Positions 9,132-17,585 of a DNA stretch of 64,000 bases are shown here, one piece after another (the stretch's first letter is position 1; each line of letters starts with the position of its first letter). The notes beneath the pieces were generated by a model. The model saw only the letters and a list, made by a program, of their open reading frames with translations. It did no database searches and was not told where the DNA came from. Origin of the DNA: Candidatus Binatia bacterium (GTDB taxonomy: Bacteria; Desulfobacterota; Binatia; UBA1149; JAJCZL01); assembly GCA_028278325.1 (NCBI GenBank), contig JANQEO010000006.1, forward strand, positions 42,072 through 106,071, written 5' to 3'. The position numbers were made by a program, and so were the translations under genes.

Positions 9132-9590
9132 TTATTCGGGAAAGTACTCGGCCCGTTCGTGGTCCTGGACGAGTGTTTGATGGTCGATACGCCACTCGCC
9201 CTCTTCTTTGATCATCTCGTAGACCTCGTGTTCGTCGAGACCGAGCTGATTGAGGAACTTATCCTGTGACTTCAGGATATTGGGAACCTTGGCCTTCTCC
9301 CCGGCGACTACGGCCGGGAACACCTGGAAGCCGAAGATCTTCACCTCTCCGACCTCGATTATGTACTGCTGCTCTTTGGCCCACTCCTCGCGATCCTTGC
9401 CACCCTTCAAGGTGCTCGAAACGTAGTCATAGGCCTTGCCGAACTCGTGCGCTTGCATCGCTGTCAGGTAGGCTTTGACGGTGTCTTCGGGCGTCCTGGC
9501 GACGCTGGCGGACGCGGCAGGGGGCAGCAAGAACGCCACAAAGAGAACGGGCGTTATCAGGAGATTTCTCATGGGCGTAAGTCTACTCAT
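9132..9590 (-). CDS. Secreted protein of unknown function, NTF2/DUF4878-like
   Basis: About 152 residues from the ATG at 9590 (a second possible start is 9572, and the frame stays open to 9611). A signal peptide is clear: Met-Arg-Asn, then LLITPVLFVAFLLPP and ASAS. The mature part begins TPEDTVKAYLTAMQAHEFGKAYDYVSS and ends with a GEWRIDHQTL strand. This pattern (VKAYLxAxxxxDxxKAxxx... EWRI) is typical of small periplasmic NTF2-like/DUF4878-type domains that bind a ligand or a partner. No catalytic residues are evident. A strong promoter for the next operon lies directly downstream. Confidence 0.7.
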   Translation of the reverse strand: MSRLTPMRNLLITPVLFVAFLLPPAASASVARTPEDTVKAYLTAMQAHEFGKAYDYVSSTLKGGKDREEWAKEQQYIIEVGEVKIFGFQVFPAVVAGEKAKVPNILKSQDKFLNQLGLDEHEVYEMIKEEGEWRIDHQTLVQDHERAEYFPE

Positions 9591-9665
9591 TGAGACCCGC
9601 AAGGCAACCATGTTCTCGCCGGGCCGCCTCGACCGGGTGGTACCGGGGCCGGCCCGCAGGAGCGC

Positions 9666-9694
9666 TTGCCCGCGGCCTCTCTAACGCATAAATA
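9666..9694 (+). promoter_or_regulatory. Promoter giving a near-leaderless SCP2-like mRNA
   Basis: TTGCCC (9666-9671), 17-bp spacer, TAAATA (9689-9694). Initiation about 6-8 nt downstream would place the 5' end only a few bases before the ATG at 9705, which has no Shine-Dalgarno. Confidence 0.45.
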
Positions 9695-9704
9695 CGTCCA
9701 ACTT

Positions 9705-10112
9705 ATGGAAGAGACCCAAGACCCGCAGGAAGCTCAGGAAGCTACGGAAGAGATCGTCGAAGAAACCCCCGAGATATCGCCCGGGGAGCGTTTGGAGGAG
9801 ATCTTCAACGCCTTCGAACGAAAGGGGCCCACGGGTACTGACTCACCGGTCGTGTACCGCTTCGAGTTGGACGGGGACGGCGGCGGCAACTACGCCGTCA
9901 GGGTCGACAACGACGGGGTGACGCGAGAGACCTCGGACTCCGCCGAAGCCAACGTGACCGTCAAGCTCACCGTCGAAGACTTCCTCAAGATCGCCGACGG
10001 CAGCTTCGACGGGGAGTTGGCCGTGAGAAGCGAGAGAATAGAGTTCGAAGGCGACATGGACCTGGTCGCCAAGTGCGTCGAGCTGATCAATTACGAAGAC
10101 GTCTTAGCCTAA
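9705..10112 (+). CDS. SCP2-like sterol-carrier domain protein
   Basis: A 135-residue acidic protein. The N-terminal 30 residues are a low-complexity Glu/Gln/Thr stretch. Residues about 35-130 resemble the SCP2 fold used for lipid or acyl-CoA binding: VVYRFELDGDGGGNYAVRVD, then ANVTVKLTVEDFLKIADGSF and a final helix FEGDMDLVAKCVELI. The spacing of the 'DFLKIADGxxD' and 'GxxxxxGDM' segments is typical of stand-alone bacterial SCP2 proteins. I prefer the ATG at 9705 over an upstream GTG-like frame extension from 9666 because a promoter overlaps the latter. It may carry lipid intermediates for the acyl-CoA enzymes nearby (inference). Confidence 0.75.
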   Translation: MEETQDPQEAQEATEEIVEETPEISPGERLEEIFNAFERKGPTGTDSPVVYRFELDGDGGGNYAVRVDNDGVTRETSDSAEANVTVKLTVEDFLKIADGSFDGELAVRSERIEFEGDMDLVAKCVELINYEDVLA

Positions 10113-10189
10113 CGCGCTAAGACCATGGAAGACGCGCACGCCTGACGGCGGCGCTATGGGGTCGACGTGCTCGCTTAGGCCGGGAGAGT

Positions 10190-10633
10190 CTAGGCGCGCT
10201 GGTAGTGAACTACCGGGGCATCGCCCGATCCGTTCACCTGCGACACCAACCGGCCCTCGAAGACATCCTGGATGACCTGAAGCACGACCTCGTCGTCGAA
10301 GGGCTTCGACATGTAGAGGTCCGCTCCTACTTCCAGAGCTTTCAGCTCGTCGGCCTTCTGCCCCTTGGCAGTCAGGATCAGAATGAAGACGCCGGTCAGT
10401 TCGGGATCGGCACGGATCGACTGGCACACTTCATAGCCGTCCATGCGGGGCATCATGACGTCCAAGAGAACCACCTTGGGCTTGACCGCGCGCACAGCCT
10501 CGAGACCCTCGACGCCGTCGCATGCCGTTTCGACGTCGAAACCTTCGGCCTCCAAGATGAAGGCTACCGTCTCGCGGATGTTGGGCTCGTCATCGACGAG
10601 CACGATACGATTTGTCAGTTGCGAGTTCTGCAT
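10190..10633 (-). CDS. CheY-like single-domain response regulator
   Basis: A 147-residue receiver domain with all phosphorylation-site residues: acidic pair in ILVDDEPNIRE-like VLVDDEPN, phosphoacceptor Asp in VVLLDVMMPRMDGYEV, Thr in FILILTAKGQ and Lys in MSKPFDD. There is no output domain, so it signals by protein contact. No histidine kinase is adjacent. GAAGAGG stands very close to the ATG as ribosome binding site. The next receiver protein (12545-13888, same strand) may belong to the same pathway, but the two are separated by other genes. Confidence 0.92.
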   Translation of the reverse strand: MQNSQLTNRIVLVDDEPNIRETVAFILEAEGFDVETACDGVEGLEAVRAVKPKVVLLDVMMPRMDGYEVCQSIRADPELTGVFILILTAKGQKADELKALEVGADLYMSKPFDDEVVLQVIQDVFEGRLVSQVNGSGDAPVVHYQRA

Positions 10634-10851
10634 ACCTCTTCCGCACTCCTCACGTCGCGGTCACATGCGCCCCTGGCATCGAAGCGATTATGTGTATGAT
10701 CGCATATCCGGCGGCGGCGGTGCTACTAAAAGTGCCCGGATAGGCAGATAAGCGCGCCACCTACCCGCCCGCCCATGCCGACGACAAAGCATCTGCGCAG
10801 AAGCAGCCCACCCGGCACGGGTGCTGTTGCAGGCAGGCCAGGTCGACCCTA

Positions 10852-11895
10852 GTGTTTAGTTCGATGGCCTGGCTGCTCATCAGAGCAACTGCGCGCGACT
10901 GCCACCTGCCGGCCGGCAGCGGCCGCCCACCTGCGCCCAGGCGAGAAATTGCAGCACCGGCCAGACCGCTCGCTCCACCCCGTCGCGCCCCGACCAGACG
11001 CCCGAAGACGGCAAAGAAAATCCAGGTTCGGCGTGCAGAGCCAGCCAAGCCGCCTGAAGAGCCGCAGATCGAGCCACCCAGGCCGCCTGAGGAGCCGCAG
11101 GTCGAGCCTCCCGCAGAGCCTGCAGCCGACGCCGAGTCCAAGCCTCCCTCGCCCCCGGAAGAACCGGCTCCGGCCCCGACAGGCGACGAGACCCCGTCCG
11201 AAACGGCTACCGCGCCCAGGGAAACCTGGATCATGCACGGCGACCTGGTTCAGAGCCTGTACCAGGCCGGAGCGTTGTCGGTTCTGGCCCGCGGGCTACC
11301 CCAGCCTCAGGCCGTGTTCGCCGGCGGTTTCGCGGCGATCAACGCCTGCCTTCTGTGCGCCGGTGGCGCCAAGGCCATAGAGCGCGGCTGGGAAAAGCTG
11401 AGAAGCTCGCGGTTGCTGTTCGACAGCGGCCTACAGGGCCTCCCGGTGGTTGCGGCAATGCTCGGGGCCCATACCGACCTGGAGGATGTGCTGGGCCAAG
11501 CGGTGGACTTCGAGGCCGTGTGCGCCTCCCCCGTCGAGCTCCATCTGAGCGCGGGCAACGTCTACTTCTCGGCGGAGCTCATCGAGTCCGCTCAGCACGC
11601 CCGCGCCCTGACCGTCGCCGCCATACAAGAGAGCAGCCATGGCGAGGGGGTATGGAACAAGGCCATGGAGGAAGCCGCGGGTTTCGGGCCGGGGTCGGCC
11701 TTGCTGGTCGGAGTCCCGGAGACGGTGGAGGCACCGGCGGAGATTTCCATTCCCACCGCCCGCATCAACTACCAGACCCACGAACGGCCGAGGATGTTGG
11801 AGCTGATACTGCCCGGATGCGGCGTAGTCGAAAGACTGATCAACGACGGCCGGCGCGCGGCGGAGCGCTGGCTTCGCTACAACGAAAGGCGCTAG
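10852..11895 (+). CDS. Degenerate patatin-like protein with Pro-rich N-terminus
   Basis: A protein of up to 347 residues; the exact start is uncertain because residues 1-60 are Arg/Pro-rich (ATG at 10864 is an alternative). Residues about 60-125 are a Pro/Glu-rich linker with PPEEPQ-type repeats. The C-terminal 220 residues align with the bacterial patatin fold: LYQAGALSVLARGL matches the helix after the oxyanion loop, VFAGGFAAINACLL matches the GxSxGA(I/L)NA elbow, and GAKAIERGWEKLRSS the following helix. However, the glycine-rich oxyanion loop is replaced (HGDLVQS) and the nucleophile Ser is Gly (AGGFA), so it should be catalytically dead. Its TAG stop overlaps the opposite gene's stop in one CTAG. 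Confidence 0.68.
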   Translation: MFSSMAWLLIRATARDCHLPAGSGRPPAPRREIAAPARPLAPPRRAPTRRPKTAKKIQVRRAEPAKPPEEPQIEPPRPPEEPQVEPPAEPAADAESKPPSPPEEPAPAPTGDETPSETATAPRETWIMHGDLVQSLYQAGALSVLARGLPQPQAVFAGGFAAINACLLCAGGAKAIERGWEKLRSSRLLFDSGLQGLPVVAAMLGAHTDLEDVLGQAVDFEAVCASPVELHLSAGNVYFSAELIESAQHARALTVAAIQESSHGEGVWNKAMEEAAGFGPGSALLVGVPETVEAPAEISIPTARINYQTHERPRMLELILPGCGVVERLINDGRRAAERWLRYNERR

Positions 11896-12491
11896 CCGTC
11901 GGCTTTGTCGTCGTCGGCTTCGGCCTTCAGGCTCGCGATCGATCCGTAGAACTGGGCGTAGTAGAGGCTATCCTCGTAGTCGTCTTCCTGGGTCTGAAGC
12001 TGCACGACTGCGTATTCGGACTTGTCACCGGCGATGGCCACGAAGAACACCTCATGCAGCTTAAGCTCGCTCCCCTGCTTGGAAACGATCGTATAGGTCT
12101 TCATGTGATTGCTGCCGGGAACGTCCTCGACCTTGCCCGGCTCGACGACAAAGGTGCCGCGGGATTCGACCTGTTGCTTGCGCGACAGCTCGGCCAGCTG
12201 ATCAATCCCTTCGATACTGGCGTCCTCCGGAATGTCGACGGTAATGACTTTGACATGAACCCTGGTGTTGATGCGCGTAGCGTCGAGCCGTTCTGCGTAA
12301 ACGAACTCCAGCCCTCTGGGCCCGGCAGCGACCTGGCGCCAGCCGTCGAAGGTCGGCGGCTTGAACTTGAACACCCCCAGGTCGTATTCCTCCTGCAGAA
12401 CGACGAGCTGAGTGAACCCCTGAGCATGGGCTTGGGAAATCGGGGCCGCCACCATTGCGGCGAAGAAGAATGCTGCGAAGACGGATCTCAA
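11892..12491 (-). CDS. Secreted protein of unknown function
   Basis: I choose the TTG at 12491: GGGAGG stands 5 nt upstream, and the protein then begins with a clean signal peptide (LRSVFAAFFFAAMVAAP...AHAQG). The frame stays open to 12647 but that part is Arg-rich and implausible. The mature protein of about 175 residues contains FTQLVVLQEEYDLGVFKFKPP, FDGWRQVAAGPRGLEFVYAE, and ELKLHEVFFVAIAGDKSEYAVVQLQ-type strands, suggesting a beta-rich periplasmic domain. I do not recognise a family. The stop codon overlaps the stop of the convergent patatin-like gene. Confidence 0.72.
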   Translation of the reverse strand: MRSVFAAFFFAAMVAAPISQAHAQGFTQLVVLQEEYDLGVFKFKPPTFDGWRQVAAGPRGLEFVYAERLDATRINTRVHVKVITVDIPEDASIEGIDQLAELSRKQQVESRGTFVVEPGKVEDVPGSNHMKTYTIVSKQGSELKLHEVFFVAIAGDKSEYAVVQLQTQEDDYEDSLYYAQFYGSIASLKAEADDDKADG

Positions 12492-12544
12492 GGCTACCTC
12501 CCGATCTATGCTTGGCCTGCTGGAGCGCTGCGGGTCGGCGCCCA

Positions 12545-13888
12545 TTATGGCCCGGATACCGGTTCGCTGGTACCCGTGACGCGCAAGAGCGAGCTGATAA
12601 GCGGCAACATGTCGCCGCCCTTTGCGACGCAGTCGTCTGCAGCCCATTCAGCGGCCAGCCGGCGGGACTCTTCCGGGCTGTATCCTGCATGTACGATTAC
12701 CGGCGTGTGACGCTTGTCGGCGAACGCCGGATCGGTGCGCAGAACGCTGCATACATGGCCCCCGTCGGCACCCGGAAGCCCTGCGTCGAGTACGATCGCG
12801 TCCACGGAATGATGGCGGAGCTTGGCCAGACAATCCTCTGCGCTCGACGCCGTAACCACCTGGAAGCCGGTCTTGGACAGGTACATGGAGAGCAGGGTTC
12901 GCGCGTCGGCGGCGGCGTCGACGATCATGACGGTCGGCCTGGCCTTGTGGGGAAGCTGACTGCGGCCTCCACTGGCGGCTGCTACCCTGCCGGGCAGTAG
13001 CCTGACCTCACGATCCATCACCTTCTCGAATTCGGCCTGCAAGGCATCGCCCGCGCTCTTCGCTGACGGCGCACGCGTGGGGGCGCCCTCCGCAGGCTGC
13101 GTCGACACAGTCAGGGCTGGGTCAGGCGGCGCCACGGCCGCGGCACTCTCGGCCTCAGGCACCGGAACGGCGCTCTCGGCAGCTCCGTGGTCCGCCACCG
13201 GGGCCGGGCTGCGGTTGCTGTCGACGAGTATCAGAAGACGGTCTTCGAGCTCTCTCACCCGCCGATCACGCTCGGCAGCGACCCGCGCAAGCTCAGACAC
13301 TACTTGAGATAGCTCCTCGACCCGCCTGGAAAGGTGCGCAAAACTCTCGTCCATGCGGTCCATCATCACGGCCAGCACTTCGCCGAAAGGTGTGGGCGAA
13401 TCAGCACCTAGGGGCGCTGCAGGAGCTTCGGGTTCCGGCGGGGACGCGGAAGGCCCCGCGGCCTCGACCGACTCGGGTGTCACGCTGACGTAGCGTTCGT
13501 TTACCAACCTGGCGATGGCGCCTTCGAGGCGGTCGAGCCTGTCCTTATAAGTGTCGCCTGAGAGTCCCCCAGCTTGGTCGCCGGACAACTCGGGCTCACC
13601 GAGCTGTTGTTCGATGGTTTCGATTCGCTCGGTCTGAGCTTCGAGAACGTCGGTCAGTTCGGACAGGATGTCGCCGGCCTGGTCCATCTCGGAGCCGAAG
13701 TCCGACATCTCGTCCGCGCCCTGCCCGGCCGCGTCGGCGGCATCCGGCTGGGCGCCTTCTTCGTCGCCGAGGCGCGCGAGTAGATCTTCGATCTGATGGC
13801 GCAGCTGCTCGACGGCGTCGCTTGCACGCAACGTCTCGAGCGCCTCTATGACTTCTTTAGACCAACCGCTGGAACGGCCCGTTCCCAT
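12545..13888 (-). CDS. Coiled-coil protein with C-terminal atypical receiver domain
   Basis: A 447-residue protein. Residues 1-250 are acidic and helical with several coiled-coil stretches (VIEALETLRASDAVEQLRHQ, DILSELTDVLEAQTERIETI, AHLSRRVEELSQVVSELARV) linked by Ala/Pro-rich segments. Residues about 320-440 are a response-regulator receiver domain: TVMIVDAAADARTLL, phosphoacceptor in AIVLDAGLPGADG and Lys in CVAKGGDM. The acidic Mg-binding pair is reduced to one Asp (VDAAAD), so phosphorylation may be altered or lost. A flexible Ala/Pro linker joins the parts. Such proteins often localise or scaffold; the role here is unknown. The ATG is preceded only by a weak GGGG. Confidence 0.78.
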   Translation of the reverse strand: MGTGRSSGWSKEVIEALETLRASDAVEQLRHQIEDLLARLGDEEGAQPDAADAAGQGADEMSDFGSEMDQAGDILSELTDVLEAQTERIETIEQQLGEPELSGDQAGGLSGDTYKDRLDRLEGAIARLVNERYVSVTPESVEAAGPSASPPEPEAPAAPLGADSPTPFGEVLAVMMDRMDESFAHLSRRVEELSQVVSELARVAAERDRRVRELEDRLLILVDSNRSPAPVADHGAAESAVPVPEAESAAAVAPPDPALTVSTQPAEGAPTRAPSAKSAGDALQAEFEKVMDREVRLLPGRVAAASGGRSQLPHKARPTVMIVDAAADARTLLSMYLSKTGFQVVTASSAEDCLAKLRHHSVDAIVLDAGLPGADGGHVCSVLRTDPAFADKRHTPVIVHAGYSPEESRRLAAEWAADDCVAKGGDMLPLISSLLRVTGTSEPVSGP

Positions 13889-13969
13889 CCGTGCCCCATG
13901 CGACGCAGCAATGGCCGCATCTGATTGGGTAAATACCCAAGAGGCACTCTAGTCAAACGGCTCTCGCGC

Positions 13970-14515
13970 CTAAGCGCCTTCTCGCGCCTGCGTATAGTTA
14001 CCGCGCGGAAGTGTGGGCAGGTTCATGATCTCGCGGGGAAAGAAATCGACGACGTAGTTGACGATATCCTTGACCGATATGACACCCACGGCAGCCCCCG
14101 CCTTGTCGACGAGGGGAATGTGCCTGTAGCCGCCCACGCTCATCTTGTTGAGCGCGTAAGCGATCGAATCCGTCATGCGCAGCGACTCGGGGTCAGAGGT
14201 CATCACCTTGCGCACGGCCGTCTTGGCCGGATCGATGCCCTTGCCCACTATCTGGGAGAGCACGTCGCGTTCGGTGAAGATGCCTTTCAGCTTTCCGGCC
14301 CTCGCCACGAGAACGCAGCCGATGCGTTCGGTCTGCATGATAGTGACGGCCTCGAGCGCGGGAGCCTGAGGTTCGACCACCACCGGCGCGCGAGGCTCCA
14401 GGACGGAGATCGGCTGACGCAACATGTCGGAATCGAAGACGCGGCTGCGCTCGCCCTCCTCGTACTCCTTGATCGTCTCGTCTATGTAATCGCCGACAGG
14501 ATCCTTATCGTCCAT
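13970..14515 (-). CDS. Tandem CBS-domain protein
   Basis: A 181-residue cytoplasmic protein. An N-terminal acidic segment is followed by two CBS motifs, about residues 50-105 (VTIMQTERIGCVLVARAGKL, IFTERDVLSQIVG) and 115-170 (DSIAYALNKMSVGGYRHIPL, VGVISVKDIVNYV). Pairs of CBS domains form a Bateman module that senses adenosine nucleotides and usually controls a partner. A strong GGAGGGG lies 7 nt before the ATG. It is 21 nt downstream of korB on the same strand, so it may read energy state for the ferredoxin oxidoreductase operon (inference). Confidence 0.92.
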   Translation of the reverse strand: MDDKDPVGDYIDETIKEYEEGERSRVFDSDMLRQPISVLEPRAPVVVEPQAPALEAVTIMQTERIGCVLVARAGKLKGIFTERDVLSQIVGKGIDPAKTAVRKVMTSDPESLRMTDSIAYALNKMSVGGYRHIPLVDKAGAAVGVISVKDIVNYVVDFFPREIMNLPTLPRGNYTQAREGA

Positions 14516-14536
14516 CAGATAGCCCCTCCAGGGCGG

Positions 14537-15550
14537 CTACTCTACTACCCAAGTGTCGCCACTTGCAAAGAGACCGTCAAAGTCCGGGCTGCCGCCCTTG
14601 GGAGCGGCCCCTGAAATCTGGTCGTTTACGACATCGTCGTAGGTCGGCTTCTCGATGGCCCTGAGAACCCCGAGGGGGACCGGGAAGGTCGGCCGCTCGA
14701 GCCGGGTGAGGAAGAAGCTCAAAGCTTCGTTCGTTTCGTCGTGCACGAGGATCTCTGACTCGTCGACATCGCCGACGTCAACCACCTCGGGTCCCATGTT
14801 GCTGTCGAGACGTATACGCTTGTTGCCGTCCTTGCCGAAGGCCAGCGGCTTGCCGTGCTCGAGGAGCAACTGGTTCTCTTCTTCCTGGCCGCGCTCGGTA
14901 ACGTCGGCAAAGGCTCCATCGTTGAACACGGGACAGTTCTGAAGGATCTCGACGAAGGACGTCCCTCTGTGCTGCACCGCTCGGTGAAGAACCGACTGAA
15001 GGTGGGCCGCCTTCACGTCGACCGTTCGCGCCACAAAGGTGGCATCAGCACCTAACGCGACAGAAGCAACGTCGAAGGGATGGTCGGGGACGCCCATGGG
15101 GCTGGACTTGGTCTTGAGCCCTTCCTTGCTCGTCGGCGAGTACTGCCCCTTCGTGAGCCCGTAGATCTGATTGTTGAACAGCAGGATGTTTACATCGAGG
15201 TTGCGGCGCAGGATGTGTATCAAGTGGTTGCCGCCGATGCTCAAGCCGTCGCCGTCACCGGTCACTATCCACACGGACAACTCCGGGCGCGATGCCTTCA
15301 GCCCCATCGCAAGGGCGGGTGCTCTGCCGTGGATGGAGTGAAAGCCGTAGGTGTTCATGTAGTAGGGAAAGCGCGAAGAGCAGCCGATTCCCGAGATGAT
15401 GACTATGCGCTCTCTTGGTATGCCGACTTCCGGCAACACCTTCTGCACCTGCGACAGGATCGCATAGTCGCCGCAGCCGGGGCACCAACGTACGTCCTGA
15501 TCGCTGACGAAGTCCTTTCTGGTGAGCTTTGTGGCTTCTTCTGCACTCAT
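14537..15550 (-). CDS. korB: 2-oxoacid:ferredoxin oxidoreductase beta subunit (2-oxoglutarate type)
   Basis: A 337-residue thiamine diphosphate-binding subunit. The N-terminal CPGCGDYAIL and GIGCSSRFPYY, with a later CPVFNDG, supply the Cys ligands of the [4Fe-4S] cluster. The TPP/Mg motif is GDGDGLSIGGNH...NN (GDG followed about 25 residues later by NNQIYGLTKGQYSPTS). It acts with KorA in CoA-dependent, ferredoxin-reducing oxidative decarboxylation of a 2-oxoacid, most likely 2-oxoglutarate given similarity of motif layout, but pyruvate or branched-chain acids cannot be excluded. The start overlaps the korA stop by 4 nt. Confidence 0.93.
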   Translation of the reverse strand: MSAEEATKLTRKDFVSDQDVRWCPGCGDYAILSQVQKVLPEVGIPRERIVIISGIGCSSRFPYYMNTYGFHSIHGRAPALAMGLKASRPELSVWIVTGDGDGLSIGGNHLIHILRRNLDVNILLFNNQIYGLTKGQYSPTSKEGLKTKSSPMGVPDHPFDVASVALGADATFVARTVDVKAAHLQSVLHRAVQHRGTSFVEILQNCPVFNDGAFADVTERGQEEENQLLLEHGKPLAFGKDGNKRIRLDSNMGPEVVDVGDVDESEILVHDETNEALSFFLTRLERPTFPVPLGVLRAIEKPTYDDVVNDQISGAAPKGGSPDFDGLFASGDTWVVE

Positions 15551-17409
15551 GAGGATGACCCCATCACCGAACGGATTCGGTCCGTGAGTTCGTCTACGCC
15601 GAAGGGCTGGCCCTGCACCTTGCTTAGCGGAATCGCGTCAACCAGGAAGCGGTCCCTGAGTATGCGCACGAGCTGGCCCAAGTTGAGTTCCGGTACGACG
15701 ATCTTCTTGAACCGTTTGAAGATCTTGTCGAGATCCATGGGCAGAGGGTTGAGCCAACGCAGGTGGAGATGCCCCGCGGCAGTGCCTTCATCGTTGAGCC
15801 GCGTGACCGTCTCGGAGATCGCGCCGTAGGTCGACCCCCAGCCAACGACCAACAGTTCTCCGAGTTCGCTTCCCTCTACTTTTGCCGGAGGCAAGTCATA
15901 GGCAATGCCTTCGATCTTGCTGGCACGAACCCTCACCATCTTTTCGTGGTTGTCCGGATCGTAACTGATGTTTCCGCTGTCGTAGTCCTTCTCGATTCCG
16001 CCGACGCGGTGTTCGAGCCCGGAGAAGCCGGGGACAACCCAGGGTCGCGCCAAAGTGTCCTCGTTGCGCAGGTAAGGATGGAAGCCTATGGGGCGGGTCC
16101 AGAACTTGGCCTCGATGTCGGGCAGCTCGTCAAACTTTGGAATCCGCCAGGGCTCGGCGCCATTGGCCAGATATCCGTCCGAAAGTAGGTAGACGGGCGT
16201 CATATACTTTATGGCGATGCGAACCGCCTCGAAGGCCGCATAGAAACAGTCGCCCGGCGTCTGAGGCGCGACCACGGCCACGGGCGACTCCCCGTTGCGA
16301 CCGTACATGCACTGCAAGAGATCGGCCTGCTCGGTCTTGGTCGGCAATCCGGTGCTTGGGCCGCCTCGTTGCACGTTGACCACGATCAGCGGCAGCTCGA
16401 CCATGACTGCGAGACCGATGGCCTCCGCTTTGAGTGCTATGCCCGGACCGCTGGAGGTCGTCACGCCGATCGAACCGCCGAATGACGCGCCCAGGGCCGA
16501 GCAGACACCGGCTATCTCGTCTTCGGCCTGAACGGTCAGCACGTCGAAGTCCTTGTGCGAGGCCAGCTCGTGCAAGATGTCGCTGGCCGGAGTGATCGGG
16601 TAGCTGCCGAGAAATAAGCGCTTGTCGGCCTTGCCCGCCGCGGCGATGAGTCCGTAGGAGAGCGCCTTGTTCCCGGTGATGCTCGTGTACATCCCCGGCT
16701 CGATGGTAGCGGGCGGCACCTTGTAGCTGGCCGCGAACAGCTCGGTAGTCTCGCCGAAGTTCCATCCCGCCTTGAAGACCTTGACGTTCGCCTCGACCAG
16801 GGCGGGAGACTTGGCGAACTTCGATTCCACCCACTCGATGGTCTTTTCCGTCGGGCGGTTGAACAGCCACGAGCACAGCCCTAGTGCGAAGAAGTTCTTG
16901 CAGCGCACGACGGTCTTGTTCGGCAGCCCCATGTCGGCGATGGCCTGAGTCGTGAGCTTGGTAATCGGAATCTTGTAGACCTGATAGCGTGACAGCCTCT
17001 CGTCTTCGAGAGGATCGCCTTCGAACTGCGCTTTGCGAATGTTGGCCTGAGTGAATGCGTCGGTGTCGACGATCAGGATGCCGCCCTCGACGAGGTCGTT
17101 GAGGTTGACGGCCAGCGCCGCGGGGTTCATCGCGACCAGCACGTCCGGGCTATCCCCCGGCGTCATGATGGACTTGCTCGAGAAGTTGAGCTGGAACCCG
17201 CTCACCCCCGCAAGGGTGCCTGCCGGTGCCCTTATCTCTGCAGGAAAGTCGGGCAGCGTCGATATGTCGTTACCGGCCAGCGCGGACTCGTTGGTGAACT
17301 GGGTGCCCGTAAGCTGCATGCCGTCGCCGGAGTCTCCGGCGAAGCGAATGACGACGGTCGAACGCTCTTCAACCGGCTTGGACGAAGGCGTCGTGGACAA
17401 CTCTGGCAT
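15547..17409 (-). CDS. korA: 2-oxoacid:ferredoxin oxidoreductase alpha subunit with fused gamma domain
   Basis: A 620-residue fusion: residues about 20-200 are the gamma (catalytic CoA-side) domain (VIRFAGDSGDGMQLTGTQFT, DFPAEIRAPAGT) and residues about 240-600 the alpha TPP-pyrimidine domain (ITPASDILHEL, QAEDEIAGVCSALGASFGG, TSSGPGIALKAEAIGLA, QRGGPSTGLPTKTEQADL). The gamma-alpha fusion is characteristic of the KorA type. Together with KorB it links an oxidative or reductive TCA step to ferredoxin. It is the first gene of korA-korB-CBS; an AT-rich promoter-like region lies upstream. Confidence 0.94.
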   Translation of the reverse strand: MPELSTTPSSKPVEERSTVVIRFAGDSGDGMQLTGTQFTNESALAGNDISTLPDFPAEIRAPAGTLAGVSGFQLNFSSKSIMTPGDSPDVLVAMNPAALAVNLNDLVEGGILIVDTDAFTQANIRKAQFEGDPLEDERLSRYQVYKIPITKLTTQAIADMGLPNKTVVRCKNFFALGLCSWLFNRPTEKTIEWVESKFAKSPALVEANVKVFKAGWNFGETTELFAASYKVPPATIEPGMYTSITGNKALSYGLIAAAGKADKRLFLGSYPITPASDILHELASHKDFDVLTVQAEDEIAGVCSALGASFGGSIGVTTSSGPGIALKAEAIGLAVMVELPLIVVNVQRGGPSTGLPTKTEQADLLQCMYGRNGESPVAVVAPQTPGDCFYAAFEAVRIAIKYMTPVYLLSDGYLANGAEPWRIPKFDELPDIEAKFWTRPIGFHPYLRNEDTLARPWVVPGFSGLEHRVGGIEKDYDSGNISYDPDNHEKMVRVRASKIEGIAYDLPPAKVEGSELGELLVVGWGSTYGAISETVTRLNDEGTAAGHLHLRWLNPLPMDLDKIFKRFKKIVVPELNLGQLVRILRDRFLVDAIPLSKVQGQPFGVDELTDRIRSVMGSSS

Positions 17410-17470
17410 CTTCTTCCGCTATCCTCCCGATCGGCTCTGCGCGCCCCCCACGCATTCGCAGGTCTTAAAC

Positions 17471-17498
17471 CCTATAGAAGGCAACTGTATGGCTTCAA
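17471..17498 (-). promoter_or_regulatory. Candidate promoter of korAB
   Basis: On the minus strand TTGAAG (17498-17493), 16-bp spacer, TATAGG (17476-17471), preceded upstream by a strikingly AT-rich run (17499-17525) that could serve as an UP element. The korA start is at 17409. Confidence 0.4.
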
Positions 17499-17585
17499 GA
17501 TTAAGATATCAAATATATTATCGGGATTTCGTTGCGCTCTGCTAATCTTTCGGCAGGCGCCAGGAGGGCCGGTGGGCCCGGAGAA

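Noticed and set aside
11355..12710. 451-residue plus-strand frame
   Set aside because: Composition and lack of any motif mark it as a shadow of the patatin-like gene and of the minus-strand gene at 11892-12491.
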